A stretch of 64,000 nucleotides of DNA from contig JACAAY010000002.1 in NCBI GenBank assembly GCA_013377095.1, forward strand, positions 1-64,000, given 5' to 3'. This document shows positions 34,257 through 44,027 of this stretch, piece after piece. Position 1 is the stretch's first letter. Each line of letters begins with the position of its first letter. The notes beneath the pieces were generated by a model that had not been told where the DNA came from, did not search any database, and saw only the letters and a program-made list of their open reading frames with translations. Origin of the DNA: Desulfuromonadales bacterium (lineage in GTDB: Bacteria; Desulfobacterota; Desulfuromonadia; Geobacterales; Pseudopelobacteraceae). A program made the translations under genes and the position numbers.

Positions 34257-34309
34257 CCGAGAGATGCCTTGTTCCGGATTATCCCGGCTCATGCTCACTG
34301 GATTTTATC

Positions 34310-35530
34310 ATGTCTCCCGACACCATAGCTGCCTTAGTTGTCATTGATGACAATGGCTTGATTGTTGAGCGCATCACTCCGTTTCTCGTGCGGCATGGAT
34401 ACCGTGTCCATCTTGCCACCAGTGTTCGGGAGGGGCTTGATCTCATCAGTGAGATGCAGCCGGAGCTTGTGATGCTGGATTTTAAGTTGACTGGGGAGAA
34501 TGTGCCCGCTGTTCTGCAAAAAATCAGGACCTGTTCTCCCACCTCCTACGTAGCCATTTCCTCAACCATGGGCACGGCCAAGCGAGCAGCTGAACTCTTC
34601 AAGGATGGGGCTGCCGAGTGTCTTCTCAAGCCTTTCAAAAAATGCGATCTGGTCAACCGCCTGGACACTCTGTTGCGTTGCCGGGAGTTGGAGCTGAATA
34701 ACAAAAGGCTTCTTCTTGAACAGGAGCAATTGCTGCTCCATCTTGAAACATGCCAGCAGGATTTTCAGCAGCTTCTCAAGGAAAAAACCGAATCGCTGCA
34801 AAAGGCCCATTTCGAGATCGCCCAGACGGAGAAGCTTGCTGCCATGGGGTTCCTTGCAGCCGGGATGGCCCATGACATCCGTAATCCCCTCAATTCCATC
34901 TCCCTGTTTACCCAGCTCATGCGACAAAGCGTGGCTGATCCCGATAAAAAGGAGTACCTGGGCAAGATCATCCAAGAGGTGGAAAAAATAGACTCCATCA
35001 TCCGAACGCTTCTGGATGCGTCCCTGCGTACACGTAGCGCCACAACAGACGTACAGATTGATCAGGTCATTGAGACTGCCCTGGGTGTTTTCGCGCCGCA
35101 GATTGAAGCCGGTAATATCCGGCTGGAGCGTAACTATCAGGTCGTGCCGCCACCGATTAAAGCTGATCCGGTTGAACTGGAACAGATTTTCACAAACCTG
35201 TTTCTGAATGCGCTGGATGAAATGCCCGATGGTGGAAGGCTGGGGATCGGGATCAGCTTTGAAAGGGGGATGGTCGTTGTCAAGGTCGAGGACAGTGGCA
35301 AGGGCATTCCCGATCAGGTGCTGCCGAATATATTTGAACCGTTTTTTACCACCAAACCGCGTGGAACCGGCATGGGGTTACCGGTGGTCAAACGCATTGC
35401 CCGTATTTACGGAGGGGGGGTTTCCGTTGAAAAATCCAATTCCGCGGGAACCGTTCTGCGGCTTGAATTTCCGGTCTGCTCCGGAGTAGACCAGCCGTGC
35501 CTGTCGCTCAAGGCGCCGGTGCACCCATGA
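34310..35530 (+). CDS. Histidine kinase with N-terminal receiver domain
   Basis: This 406-residue soluble protein starts with a receiver domain (about residues 8-122: VVIDDNGLIVE, phosphoacceptor in LVMLDFKLTGE, Lys in LLKPFKK). A coiled-coil follows (about 130-175), then HisKA H-box GFLAAGMAHDIRNPLNSI (about 183-200) and HATPase (N-box TNLFLNALDEM, G1 VEDSGKGIP, G2 GTGMGLPVV). The receiver-first order resembles kinases that take phosphate from an upstream regulator. It sits between Usp and a second stand-alone receiver. Confidence 0.94.
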   Translation: MSPDTIAALVVIDDNGLIVERITPFLVRHGYRVHLATSVREGLDLISEMQPELVMLDFKLTGENVPAVLQKIRTCSPTSYVAISSTMGTAKRAAELFKDGAAECLLKPFKKCDLVNRLDTLLRCRELELNNKRLLLEQEQLLLHLETCQQDFQQLLKEKTESLQKAHFEIAQTEKLAAMGFLAAGMAHDIRNPLNSISLFTQLMRQSVADPDKKEYLGKIIQEVEKIDSIIRTLLDASLRTRSATTDVQIDQVIETALGVFAPQIEAGNIRLERNYQVVPPPIKADPVELEQIFTNLFLNALDEMPDGGRLGIGISFERGMVVVKVEDSGKGIPDQVLPNIFEPFFTTKPRGTGMGLPVVKRIARIYGGGVSVEKSNSAGTVLRLEFPVCSGVDQPCLSLKAPVHP

Positions 35531-35623
35531 CAACCTGCCGTGGGACCCGCTGGACGCGTATTCATCTTTTCTTTTACATGATACCTGGTGTAGTATCGTC
35601 ATATTTCAACAGGTGAAAACATC

Positions 35624-36022
35624 ATGACCGAACCACGCAGCAAAGTACTGATTATCGACGATGACCCGTTTTTCCTGAAGGTGCTTTCCGACGCGTTCAG
35701 CGACAATCTTTTTACCGTTTATACCGCCAATGACGGTATCGAAGGGGTGAAAACCTTTCTTGAAAAGGCGCCTGATGCCGTTCTCTCCGATCTTGTCATG
35801 CCCCGCATGGGGGGCGTGTCCACCTGTATGGAGATCAGTCGGTTGGCCGGGGATAACGCACCGGTGGTTGCGCTGCTGACCTCCATGTTCCAGGAAACGC
35901 CCCACGAACATGAGGTTCCCGAGATGGGTGCCCGGGTGCACATTCCCAAATCAACCCTTCCCCTTGATATCGTCATCCTCATCGAGCAACTCCTGGAACG
36001 TAAAAAATGTTCGCAGAACTGA
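35624..36022 (+). CDS. Stand-alone response regulator
   Basis: This 132-residue receiver-only protein has IIDDDPFF, the phosphoacceptor in LSDLVMPRMGG (about residue 54), and a C-terminal Lys in IPKSTLP. ACAGGTGAAAACATC precedes ATG. It is a probable partner of the kinase just upstream, and may function as a phosphate sink. Confidence 0.93.
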   Translation: MTEPRSKVLIIDDDPFFLKVLSDAFSDNLFTVYTANDGIEGVKTFLEKAPDAVLSDLVMPRMGGVSTCMEISRLAGDNAPVVALLTSMFQETPHEHEVPEMGARVHIPKSTLPLDIVILIEQLLERKKCSQN

Positions 36023-36026
36023 GCAC

Positions 36027-37619
36027 ATGCCCTTTTTCTTCCGCAATCTGACGATCTCCCCCGATATCAATGAAAACGATCTGCCTGAGCTGGTTGCGAC
36101 ACAACTGGGGCTCTTTCCCGGACAGTTTCAGGATTTCCGCATTGTTCGCAAGGGGGTTGATGCCCGTAAAAAACCCCGGATAAAGCTTGTCTATACCGTT
36201 TCATTTTCTCTGAGTGATGAGGCTTTGTTCAGAGATCGAATCAGCAGCGTTACGGTCCCGGCTGATGTGGAATGGAAGCCGGAACCGGTGCCGCGAATGT
36301 TCACTCCCGTGCAGACGCGCGAGAAGATCGTGATCGTGGGAAGCGGCCCGGCCGGATTGTTTGCCGCACTTCGTCTGGCGGAATATGGGGTGAGCGCAAC
36401 CATTATTGAACGAGGGCAACCGGTTGAACAGCGGGCGCGTGATGTCCAGCAATTCTGGAAACACGGCATACTCGACCCGGAGAGTAATGTTCAGTTTGGC
36501 GAGGGGGGCGCCGGGACGTTTTCCGATGGCAAATTGACCAGCCGCTCCAAGGACCCGCTGGTGCCCTGGGTGCTGGAGCGGTTGGTAGATTTCGGCGCAC
36601 AGTCTTCGGTGCGTTATCTGGCCAAACCGCACATCGGAACCGATCGCTTGCGCCTGGTTGTCAGCAACATCCGCCGGTATCTGCTGGGCAAGGGCTTTAC
36701 GATCAGCTTCGGCTGCCGGTTGACCGATATTGTTGTGCGGGATGGACGTTGCGTGGCCGTTATTGCCAACGACAACGAGGAATTCCCTTGCGACCGCCTT
36801 ATTCTGGCCACCGGACACAGTGCGCGGGATACGTTTGAGTTGCTGGAGAGGCGCTCAGTGCCGCTGGAGCGCAAGGCTTTTGCCATGGGCTTGCGTGTTG
36901 AACACCCCCAGGAACTGATCGACCGCATCCAGTATGGCGGTAAACGTCATGCGAATCTTCCGCCGGCAGACTATGCGGTTGCCTGGAATAATGACGACAG
37001 TGGCCGGAGCGCCTACTCGTTCTGTATGTGCCCCGGCGGCGTTGTTGTGGCTGGGGCATCGGAAAAGGGGGGGGTTGTGACAAACGGCATGAGCGGACAG
37101 TTGCGTAATTCACCCTTTGCCAACAGTGCGCTGGTGGTAAATGTTACCACAGACGATTTTGGCGGTAGTGGCCCGCTGGCCGGGATTCATTTCCAGCGTT
37201 ATTGGGAGCAACGGGCCTTCTCCGCTGCGGGCGGAGGCTTTCGCGCGCCGGCCCAGACGCTGCTGTCATTCATGGGACTTCCCGGCAGGGGGACCCTGTC
37301 CTGCAGCTATCGACCCGGCATTGTTGAAGCAGACCTGACGCAGATTTTACCTGCCTATGTTATCAGCACTCTGAGGGAGGGGGTCGCTGCTTTCAATAAA
37401 CGGCTGCGCGGGTTTATCAGTTCCGAGGCAAACCTGATCGGGATCGAATCACGTACATCGTCTCCTGTGCGGGTTGTCAGGGATGCCCACTATGAATCCA
37501 TCGGTCTGCAGAGGCTTTATCCGGCCGGCGAGGGGGCCGGGTATGCCGGTGGCATCATGAGTTCGGCCATCGACGGCGTCAAAATTGCCGATACCATTGC
37601 GGCCAGACTCAGGTGTTGA
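36027..37619 (+). CDS. FAD-dependent dehydrogenase (COG2509-like)
   Basis: This 530-residue protein has an N-terminal domain of about 100 residues, then a Rossmann FAD site VIVGSGPAGLFAALRLAEYG (about 105-124), the family block FGEGGAGTFSDGKLTSRSKDP, a second dinucleotide region ILATGHSARDTFELL, and the C-terminal FAD-contact PAGEGAGYAGGIMSSAIDG. Related proteins are annotated as uncharacterised FAD-dependent dehydrogenases; substrate unknown. ATG 36027 lies four bases after the response-regulator stop. Confidence 0.9.
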   Translation: MPFFFRNLTISPDINENDLPELVATQLGLFPGQFQDFRIVRKGVDARKKPRIKLVYTVSFSLSDEALFRDRISSVTVPADVEWKPEPVPRMFTPVQTREKIVIVGSGPAGLFAALRLAEYGVSATIIERGQPVEQRARDVQQFWKHGILDPESNVQFGEGGAGTFSDGKLTSRSKDPLVPWVLERLVDFGAQSSVRYLAKPHIGTDRLRLVVSNIRRYLLGKGFTISFGCRLTDIVVRDGRCVAVIANDNEEFPCDRLILATGHSARDTFELLERRSVPLERKAFAMGLRVEHPQELIDRIQYGGKRHANLPPADYAVAWNNDDSGRSAYSFCMCPGGVVVAGASEKGGVVTNGMSGQLRNSPFANSALVVNVTTDDFGGSGPLAGIHFQRYWEQRAFSAAGGGFRAPAQTLLSFMGLPGRGTLSCSYRPGIVEADLTQILPAYVISTLREGVAAFNKRLRGFISSEANLIGIESRTSSPVRVVRDAHYESIGLQRLYPAGEGAGYAGGIMSSAIDGVKIADTIAARLRC

Positions 37620-37663
37620 GGCTGATGGATGAACGTATTATGGTTACATCAAAGGAGTGTCAC

Positions 37664-38791
37664 GTGGCAAAACAGTATATAGCGGATATAAAAGACCGTG
37701 ATTCGGTCAAGGCTACTTTTCTGGTCAAGGAAAAGATCATGGCCATGGCCAAGAATGGGAAACCCTATATGAACCTGAGGTTTATGGATAAAAGCGGCGA
37801 GGTGGACGCAAAGCTCTGGGACAACACCGATGTCCTGGATAAGCTCTTTGATAAGAACGACTTTGTTCAGGTGCGTGGCAAAGCTTCTGTTTATATGAAC
37901 AAGATGCAGGTCGTGGTGGCTGAAATCAGCAAGGTTTCCGATGAAGAGGTTGATCTGGCTGATTTTCTACCCGAATCTCCCCGTAACGGAGCTGAGATGC
38001 GCCAAGAGTTACACGATGTTGTTGCATCACTTGCCAACCCATATCTCAAGGCGCTGATGGAACTTTTTTTGGCGGATGAAGCTTTCATGAGTCTGTACAG
38101 CAAGGCGCCGGCGGCCAAGGGGATGCACCATGTGTATCTGGGCGGCCTTCTGGAACATTCTCTGGCGCTTGTCAGGCTGGTAAAGACCATCGTACCACTC
38201 TACGAGGGTATTAATGAACAGTTACTGGTCACCGGCGCGCTGCTGCACGACGTTGGCAAGATCCATGAAATGAGTTATGAACGGGCCTTTGATTATACCG
38301 ATGCCGGCAAGCTGCTGGGGCATATCACCATCGGGGTGGAGTTGGTGGAGGAGAAGATCCGCCAGGTGGAAGGATTCCCGCGTGAACTGGGGCTGCTGCT
38401 GAAGCACATGCTGCTCTCCCATCATGGTCAGTACGAATTCGGTTCACCCAAACGCCCCAAGACCGTCGAAGCAACCATTTTGAATTATCTGGATGACATG
38501 GATTCCAAGATTAATGGCATCCGTTCCCACATCGCCAAGGAAGCCGTGAGTACATCTCGTTGGACGGCACATCACCGGCTCTATGATCGCTACTTCTTCA
38601 AAGGCAATGGTGTGGATGACCAGGAGGAAACGCACTGCGTCTGTGAAGAAGAAAATGCGCGGGAGCCGGACAGGGAAGTCCCCCCGGTGCTGCGCCCGGC
38701 ATCCCGTCAGGAAAAATCGGTCTTCAGTAACCAGCCTTTACGAAAATTGGAAAACCTGAGCCTGTTCAGTAAAGGGTCGCATGATACCTAA
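37664..38791 (+). CDS. YhaM-like 3'-5' exoribonuclease (OB fold plus HD domain)
   Basis: This 375-residue protein starts at GTG 37664 (AAAGGAGTGTCAC upstream). Residues about 15-100 form an OB-fold RNA-binding region (KATFLVKEKIMAMAKNGKPYMNLRFMDKSGEVDAKLWD). A metal-dependent HD domain follows, with GGLLEHSLALVRL, LLHDVGKI (catalytic HD) and HMLLSHHG. The architecture is that of YhaM/CBF1 nucleases. The C-terminus has about 55 charged residues beyond the family core. Confidence 0.9.
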   Translation: MAKQYIADIKDRDSVKATFLVKEKIMAMAKNGKPYMNLRFMDKSGEVDAKLWDNTDVLDKLFDKNDFVQVRGKASVYMNKMQVVVAEISKVSDEEVDLADFLPESPRNGAEMRQELHDVVASLANPYLKALMELFLADEAFMSLYSKAPAAKGMHHVYLGGLLEHSLALVRLVKTIVPLYEGINEQLLVTGALLHDVGKIHEMSYERAFDYTDAGKLLGHITIGVELVEEKIRQVEGFPRELGLLLKHMLLSHHGQYEFGSPKRPKTVEATILNYLDDMDSKINGIRSHIAKEAVSTSRWTAHHRLYDRYFFKGNGVDDQEETHCVCEEENAREPDREVPPVLRPASRQEKSVFSNQPLRKLENLSLFSKGSHDT

Positions 38792-38831
38792 GCCATGATA
38801 TCGACAGTGCCAGACTGAGCAGCGCACATAA

Positions 38832-38869
38832 TAAAACGCCCTTCCGGAGTATTCCGAAAGGGCGTTTTG
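38832..38869. terminator. Bidirectional intrinsic terminator
   Basis: AAAACGCCCTT pairs with AAGGGCGTTTT (with inner TCCG/CGGA-type pairing) and both flanks read as T-tracts, so it ends the YhaM-like gene on the plus strand and the ompA-like gene on the minus strand. Confidence 0.85.
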
Positions 38870-38899
38870 TTCAATCATGCTTCAGTACAGCAGGAACGT

Positions 38900-40261
38900 T
38901 TAGTCGCAGCTGAAGTTTGCTTCGATGCGGCGGTTTTTCTGTTTGCCTGCGGCGGTTTTGTTGTCAGCCACTGGTTTTGTGGGACCGTACCCTTTAGCTG
39001 CGATGCGCTCAGGCGCAATCTTGAAGGTCTTGATGATATAGGTTCTCACGCTGTCTGCACGACGCTGTGAGAGTTTCATGTTGCTGGCCTTGCTGCCGAC
39101 GCTGTCGGTATGTCCTTCGATAACGCCCTTGGCATTGGGGAATGCGACCAGGAACTCACCCACCTTCTTCAGTTCAGCCTGATACTGGGGTTTGATGTTG
39201 GATTTGTTGGTGTCGAACTTGATATCGAGAACCGTCGGGCTGCACAGTTTGGCAACGTGCTCTGGGCAACCATCCTTGTCGACCTTGACACCTTCGGGTG
39301 TCCCTGGGCATTTGTCGAGGTAATCGGGTACGCCGTCCCTGTCTGAATCGAGCGGACAACCAACGCTGTCAACCTTTACGCCAATGGGTGTTCCCGGGCA
39401 TTTGTCAAGGTAGTCATACACGCCATCCTTGTCTGAATCGAGCGGGCAGCCCTTGCTATCGACTTTTACGCCTTCGGGTGTTCCTGGGCACTTGTCGAGA
39501 TAATCATAGACGCCGTCCTTGTCTGAATCGAGCGGGCAACCATCACTATCAACCTGGACGCCTTTGGGGGTGTCAGGGCATTTGTCAAGGGAATCGGGTA
39601 CGCCATCGCCATCACTGTCAGCGGGAGCGGCAATCGGCTCGACTATCTTGGCCGGAGCTGGCTCGACAACCGGAGCGGGAGCTGGCTCGACCGCTGCCAC
39701 GGCAGGGGTAACACCGCCAAAGGGCAGGTAGAGCCCCATGGTGTACTCAATTGCATGCAGGGTCCGGTCATTATTATTGTAAATCAGGTGGCGGACATCG
39801 CCACGTAGCGCAACATTGTCGGTGATGAAGTATTTTGCGCCCAGACCGTAGTCTGCCACACCCTTAGTCTTTGAGTTAGCCCCAGCAGGGACGTCACCCT
39901 TGATATTGTAACCGGCATAGCCAGCCGCCACATAGGGGACAAAGTTGTTGTCCGGGAAGAAGTGATAGAGCAGCTCGCCGCCGTAACGGTAGAAATCAAC
40001 GTCACCATTGCCTCTACCGTGGAACGCGGTGGGTTCGGAGTTGGAATAGTCAAACAACGCCTCAATACCCAGAGCCTTGGTGAAGTTGTAGCCGGCGCGC
40101 AACCCGTAGACCGGTGCTGTTTCCAGGTGTTGTTTACCGTCGAACGTAATTCCGCCGATGACAGGAGAGAGTGAGAATGATTGGGCCTTGTTTCCGGCCG
40201 ATGCGGCAGTTGCCATGGCGAGCAGGGAGCCGGCGATAAGCAGTGTGGCTTTTGTTTTCAT
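38900..40261 (-). CDS. OmpA-family porin with thrombospondin type-3 repeats
   Basis: This 453-residue outer-membrane protein has a signal peptide (LLIAGSLLAMATAASA), an eight-stranded OmpA-like barrel (about 25-185), a Pro/Ala hinge (VEPAPAPVVEPAPA), four thrombospondin type-3 repeats of 30 residues each (about 215-335, DSDGDGVPDSLDKCPDTPKG pattern, calcium-binding Asp runs), and a C-terminal OmpA peptidoglycan-binding domain with EGHTDSVGSKASN and RRADSVR. ACAAAGGAGG precedes the ATG. It anchors the outer membrane to the wall and is abundant in Geobacter relatives. A CRP/FNR-type palindrome lies upstream. Confidence 0.95.
   Translation of the reverse strand: MKTKATLLIAGSLLAMATAASAGNKAQSFSLSPVIGGITFDGKQHLETAPVYGLRAGYNFTKALGIEALFDYSNSEPTAFHGRGNGDVDFYRYGGELLYHFFPDNNFVPYVAAGYAGYNIKGDVPAGANSKTKGVADYGLGAKYFITDNVALRGDVRHLIYNNNDRTLHAIEYTMGLYLPFGGVTPAVAAVEPAPAPVVEPAPAKIVEPIAAPADSDGDGVPDSLDKCPDTPKGVQVDSDGCPLDSDKDGVYDYLDKCPGTPEGVKVDSKGCPLDSDKDGVYDYLDKCPGTPIGVKVDSVGCPLDSDRDGVPDYLDKCPGTPEGVKVDKDGCPEHVAKLCSPTVLDIKFDTNKSNIKPQYQAELKKVGEFLVAFPNAKGVIEGHTDSVGSKASNMKLSQRRADSVRTYIIKTFKIAPERIAAKGYGPTKPVADNKTAAGKQKNRRIEANFSCD
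39313..39642 (-). repeat. Four tandem 90-bp repeats in the porin gene
   Basis: The thrombospondin type-3 region is encoded by about four direct repeats of 90 bases, each giving a 30-residue unit with DKCP and GCPL. The middle two units are the most alike. The length of such arrays can vary by slippage. Confidence 0.8.
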
Positions 40262-40312
40262 GTTGTTGAACCTCCTTTGTGAAATGGTGCGACAATTAAT
40301 TATTTACCATAG

Positions 40313-40328
40313 TGTGATTAGTATCACA
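40313..40328. promoter_or_regulatory. CRP/FNR-superfamily binding palindrome
   Basis: TGTGA-TTAGTA-TCACA exactly fits TGTGAN6TCACA. It lies 52 bases upstream of the porin start on the minus strand and 205 bases upstream of hemB, so the porin is the likelier target. The same core occurs at 59899. Confidence 0.55.
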
Positions 40329-40532
40329 CAAAATGACCGGCGTGCAACCCACAAGTTTCGTTGTATTGTGCCCATTTCATACGAATTCTGACGATTATGC
40401 CTTCACGGAGGTGTGTGATACGTCTGCGTGTTTTTTTAATAGATTCAGGTTAACTTACCAATATGCTTGCCTTCTGTCGCTTCTTTGCAGTACTGTTTCT
40501 TAATCTTTACAGCATGGTCCGAGGAGGAAAAA

Positions 40533-41510
40533 ATGTCCAATCCGCATTTCAGGGCGCGCAGAATTAGGGGAAATGAAACCTTTCGGCGCATGGTTCGCGA
40601 GACCGCTCTGTCAACCAGCGATCTGGTTTACCCGATGTTTTCGGCCTTTGGCAGTGGCCTCAGGAAAGAGGTCTCTTCCATGCCGGGAATCCATCAGCAA
40701 TCCATTGAACATATCGTTGAGGAATGTCACGAGGTGTATGGGCTGGGTATTCCCGCAGTGCTGCTGTTCGGTATTCCGGAGAGCAAGGATGCGGTGGGGA
40801 GTGACGCCTATTCGGAGAGCGGAATCATCCAGGACACGATCCGCGCCATAAAGCGCCAGGTCCCCGGACTGGCGGTGATTACCGATGTCTGTCTCTGCGA
40901 ATACACCGATCATGGACATTGCGGCGTGATTGTAGATGGCGATGTGGATAATGATGCAACGCTGGAACTCCTGGCTCGGGAGGCGCTCTCCCATGTCAAG
41001 GCCGGGGCCGACATGGTTGCGCCATCGGACATGATGGATGGCCGCGTGGCTGCCATTCGCGAAAGACTCGATCAGAACGGGTACACTACCATCCCGATCA
41101 TGAGCTATGCCGTCAAATATGCTTCGGGGTATTACGGTCCCTTCCGCGAAGCGGCCGAATCAACCCCCCAGTTCGGAGACCGCCGCAGCTACCAGATGGA
41201 CCCGGCCAATCGCCTGGAGGCCTTGCGCGAGGCAGCTGCAGATATTGACGAGGGTGCCGACATCATCATGGTCAAGCCAGGACTGCCCTATCTGGACATA
41301 CTGCGCGATCTGCGTAACGAGTTCAATCTGCCGCTGGCAGTCTACAATGTGTCGGGCGAATACAGCATGATCAAGGCTGCCGCGGCCAACGGCTGGATCG
41401 ACGAGGAGCGGGTTGTGCTGGAAACCATGACCGCCTTTAAACGGGCCGGGGCCGATATCATCATCACCTACCACGCCAAGGATGTGGCCCGCTGGCTTAC
41501 AGGGGGGTAA
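40533..41510 (+). CDS. hemB: Delta-aminolevulinic acid dehydratase (porphobilinogen synthase)
   Basis: This 325-residue enzyme condenses two 5-aminolevulinate molecules to porphobilinogen in haem and corrin synthesis. Motifs are the zinc-type cysteine site [14 protein letters not shown], active-site Lys regions [14 protein letters not shown] and [13 protein letters not shown]. The three cysteines suggest the zinc-dependent subgroup. ATG 40533 is chosen because CGAGGAGG lies seven bases upstream. It supplies tetrapyrroles for the many cytochromes expected in this group. Confidence 0.97.
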   Translation: MSNPHFRARRIRGNETFRRMVRETALSTSDLVYPMFSAFGSGLRKEVSSMPGIHQQSIEHIVEECHEVYGLGIPAVLLFGIPESKDAVGSDAYSESGIIQDTIRAIKRQVPGLAVITDVCLCEYTDHGHCGVIVDGDVDNDATLELLAREALSHVKAGADMVAPSDMMDGRVAAIRERLDQNGYTTIPIMSYAVKYASGYYGPFREAAESTPQFGDRRSYQMDPANRLEALREAAADIDEGADIIMVKPGLPYLDILRDLRNEFNLPLAVYNVSGEYSMIKAAAANGWIDEERVVLETMTAFKRAGADIIITYHAKDVARWLTGG

Positions 41511-41514
41511 GGGG

Positions 41515-41949
41515 TTACTCCCCGATCCTGTCCGCCATCTCTTTCTTGTGCTGCCTGATGACACCGCCGCCTCCACTCGACGGCACCAGGCTCTCGGGAG
41601 ATTTTTCCGGAAGTTTCGGCAGTTCGGGGAGTGAAAAGCGGGATTTCTTCTCCTCGGGTTTCGCCGTGGCGGACGTCTGATTCGCAGTGGTTGCGGTTAC
41701 TGACGGACGAACGGCAGTGACCGGTTTGCGCGCCACCCTGTGACGCTTGGGAAAGGTTCGCTTCAGGTTAACCTCATAGGGCTCAAACGACGTCAGGGTG
41801 TCGCGGGTCGCCAGCACATGCACCTTGCCGTTCGAGCGCCAGACCCTTTTTGCCTGAATCACTCCGCCATCCTTCAGATAGAGTTTGGCCGCCAGCGCCG
41901 GCGTCGTCAGCGTGGCTGTCAACAAGACTGCACACAGAATCCGTTTCAT
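41515..41949 (-). CDS. Exported protein of unknown function
   Basis: This 144-residue protein has a signal peptide (MKRILCAVLLTATLTTPALAA). A short folded part follows (LYLKDGGVIQAKRVWRSNGKVHVLATRDTLTSFEPYEV), then a disordered tail rich in Pro, Ser, Lys and Thr. The family is not recognised; the LKDGGVIQAK core resembles small periplasmic beta-domain proteins often annotated as hypothetical. It converges on hemB with a four-base gap and no terminator. GGAGGAGAG precedes the ATG. Confidence 0.75.
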   Translation of the reverse strand: MKRILCAVLLTATLTTPALAAKLYLKDGGVIQAKRVWRSNGKVHVLATRDTLTSFEPYEVNLKRTFPKRHRVARKPVTAVRPSVTATTANQTSATAKPEEKKSRFSLPELPKLPEKSPESLVPSSGGGGVIRQHKKEMADRIGE

Positions 41950-42054
41950 ACTCTCCTCCTGTTTGTGTATTTCTAAGAGTTGTATACCGTTATTTACCGC
42001 GTTTCAAGGAGTTATGGTCCTTGATGTGAATGTGTCCGCAGCCGTTCCCGGCGT

Positions 42055-44025
42055 TCACCAGATATAGTCACGGGCAATGGCCCGTTTGTCCTTGCCGGCA
42101 AGAATGTGCAGGATGCGTATCTGCTTGAGTTTGAGGGGCGACAGTGAGCCGAGTGGGATAAAGACGATCTTGCGATCGGTCCGTGCCGCCATCTGTTTGA
42201 AGATGCTGCGGGGCGGCCGGGCAGCAACGTAGACCACATGCTTTTCCAACGAGTAATCCAGCGCTGCCATCAGCAGGACCTCGGCAGCGCTTGCTGCCAT
42301 GCGGTAGTCGGGGTCATGCCAGACATCAAACATGCGTCGCGGCGGGTACGAGAGCATGAAACCTCCGTATTCGCAGCGGCAGATGCCCGGACCAACCACG
42401 TTTTCCGCCGGGTCGCTGGCATAGAAGGCCATGTCCGATTCCTGATCATGTTCCCCCAGCCAGGTCATGCGATAGGGATGGCGTTCAGCGCGCCGGTCCT
42501 CGTCAAAGACCACCACCAGCGATCCCACACCACCTTTGAGCCGCTGCTGCTCCCTGACATAGATGCTTCCCTCGTGCATGTTGCGCATGGTTTCCCGCAG
42601 ATCGATACCATCCAGCAGCGAGCTGCTGAATTTTTCGCAGCGGCTCAGTTCCTCGGAGAGCTGCAGACAGCCCTTACGTTTCAGAAATGTACCGTACGCT
42701 TCGATGGCCAGATCTTCCGGAGGATAGGAACAGATCGACGGATCATCAAATCCCTCCAGCCATTCGCCGGGACGCCGCTCCCGCTTGCGTTTGAGAAAGC
42801 CGAAAGCGGAGAGACCCTTGCGCCGCTTCTGGCGCGGCCGGAAACGGATTCGGCGCATGCCGCCCCAGAACTCTTCCGGGGAGATGCGGATGGTGGCCAG
42901 ATCGCTGGTCTCGGACTGCCAGGGGTAGCGGGTGGCCAGGCGGCAGAGGGCATAGGCGAAATTATCGTCCACACAGCCGCGACCCGCTGAAAGCAGCTGG
43001 AACAGATCGGGCATCAGCATGCCGCTGGCCAGGGCCTGGTTGCGGGAAAAGCGGAAAAAGGCCCGTTTCTGCCAGAGCGCGACGGATTCGCCGGTCTCCT
43101 GGCGATAGTGTCGACTGGCTTCGCAGAAAAGACGGTAGATGATGCGTTGCCGGTCCGGAAAGATTCCCTCGCGCCCCAGTTGACGGGCGCTGCGCAGGAT
43201 GGCGTTGTCCAAAAGCTGCTCTTCGGGTAGTTCCTGGCGACCGCCGTTGATTAGTTCCAGAGCGTGGAAACGTTTGCGCAATCCGGAACCGCTCTCCCGT
43301 GGTTCCTCCGCAAGCGGGCCGCGGCGATGTTCGTAGACCGCCGACAGAAAGGGGAATTCGGCCAGTATTTCGCGGCAGGAATCGGGGTGCAGATTCCAGA
43401 CGCTGATACCCTCCCGCCGGATGCGCTCCAGCGGCGCTGCCAGCGGGGTGAAGAAGAGCTGTTTGATCCTCTCCAGATGGGCCATGCCGCAGACCAGCAG
43501 GATCCGTTCATGCTGTTTCGCCAGCTCGGTCAGACGAAAGGCCATCCCCCGTTCCCGGCGCTGGTCCTCCCGACTAGGGGGCTGATCAACGCAGGACGTC
43601 AGATATTCGCAGTAATAGGCCTGCAGACCGATGCGGCAGATGCTGTAGGAGTCGGGCAGCCTGTCCAGATGGCGGGGGTAGCTGTCCATATCAACATCGA
43701 TGAAATGTATCGGTATGCCCCGTTCCAGAGCCAGGCGTGCAGCCTCCACCAGCGGGTCGGCCGGCTCCACCAGCAGATAGGCGGTTTCTCCTTCAACCGC
43801 GCCTCTCCTGGGATCGATGCGGTAGCTGATAACCGAAATGTGTGGCAGTCGCTCAATTGCCCGCAGAAAAGGAGTCTGCAGGGTAGCGGGCAGCTCCACG
43901 GCCACCGCCTGGGGCCTGACCTTTTCAAATGCCATGCGTACCAGTTGGGCAAACTCCATCCGGTAGTGCAGTATCGGCAGGGCATGCACGGGACCGAATT
44001 GCTCCAGAAACAGACGCTTGGGCAT
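42055..44025 (-). CDS. Large TraB/DUF5682-like protein linked to a MoxR ATPase
   Basis: The N-terminal 230 residues of this 656-residue soluble protein recall TraB/PrgY or DUF5682-type proteins: LEQFGPVHALPILHYR, EKVRPQAVAVELPATLQ and LLVCGMAHLERIK, echoing the GTxH...RPDAVAVEL...GAGH pattern. The rest (about 250-656) is basic, includes AFGFLKRKRERRPGEWLEG, and has no domain I recognise. The gene starts two bases after the MoxR-type ATPase stop, so they act together. Similar gene pairs usually include a von Willebrand A protein, which is missing here. Function unknown. Confidence 0.75.
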   Translation of the reverse strand: MPKRLFLEQFGPVHALPILHYRMEFAQLVRMAFEKVRPQAVAVELPATLQTPFLRAIERLPHISVISYRIDPRRGAVEGETAYLLVEPADPLVEAARLALERGIPIHFIDVDMDSYPRHLDRLPDSYSICRIGLQAYYCEYLTSCVDQPPSREDQRRERGMAFRLTELAKQHERILLVCGMAHLERIKQLFFTPLAAPLERIRREGISVWNLHPDSCREILAEFPFLSAVYEHRRGPLAEEPRESGSGLRKRFHALELINGGRQELPEEQLLDNAILRSARQLGREGIFPDRQRIIYRLFCEASRHYRQETGESVALWQKRAFFRFSRNQALASGMLMPDLFQLLSAGRGCVDDNFAYALCRLATRYPWQSETSDLATIRISPEEFWGGMRRIRFRPRQKRRKGLSAFGFLKRKRERRPGEWLEGFDDPSICSYPPEDLAIEAYGTFLKRKGCLQLSEELSRCEKFSSSLLDGIDLRETMRNMHEGSIYVREQQRLKGGVGSLVVVFDEDRRAERHPYRMTWLGEHDQESDMAFYASDPAENVVGPGICRCEYGGFMLSYPPRRMFDVWHDPDYRMAASAAEVLLMAALDYSLEKHVVYVAARPPRSIFKQMAARTDRKIVFIPLGSLSPLKLKQIRILHILAGKDKRAIARDYIW

Positions 44026-44027
44026 GG

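Noticed and set aside
39313-39642. Regular 90-bp repeats that could suggest a CRISPR-like array
   Set aside because: They encode thrombospondin type-3 units in frame inside the porin gene, and the units abut without unique spacers.
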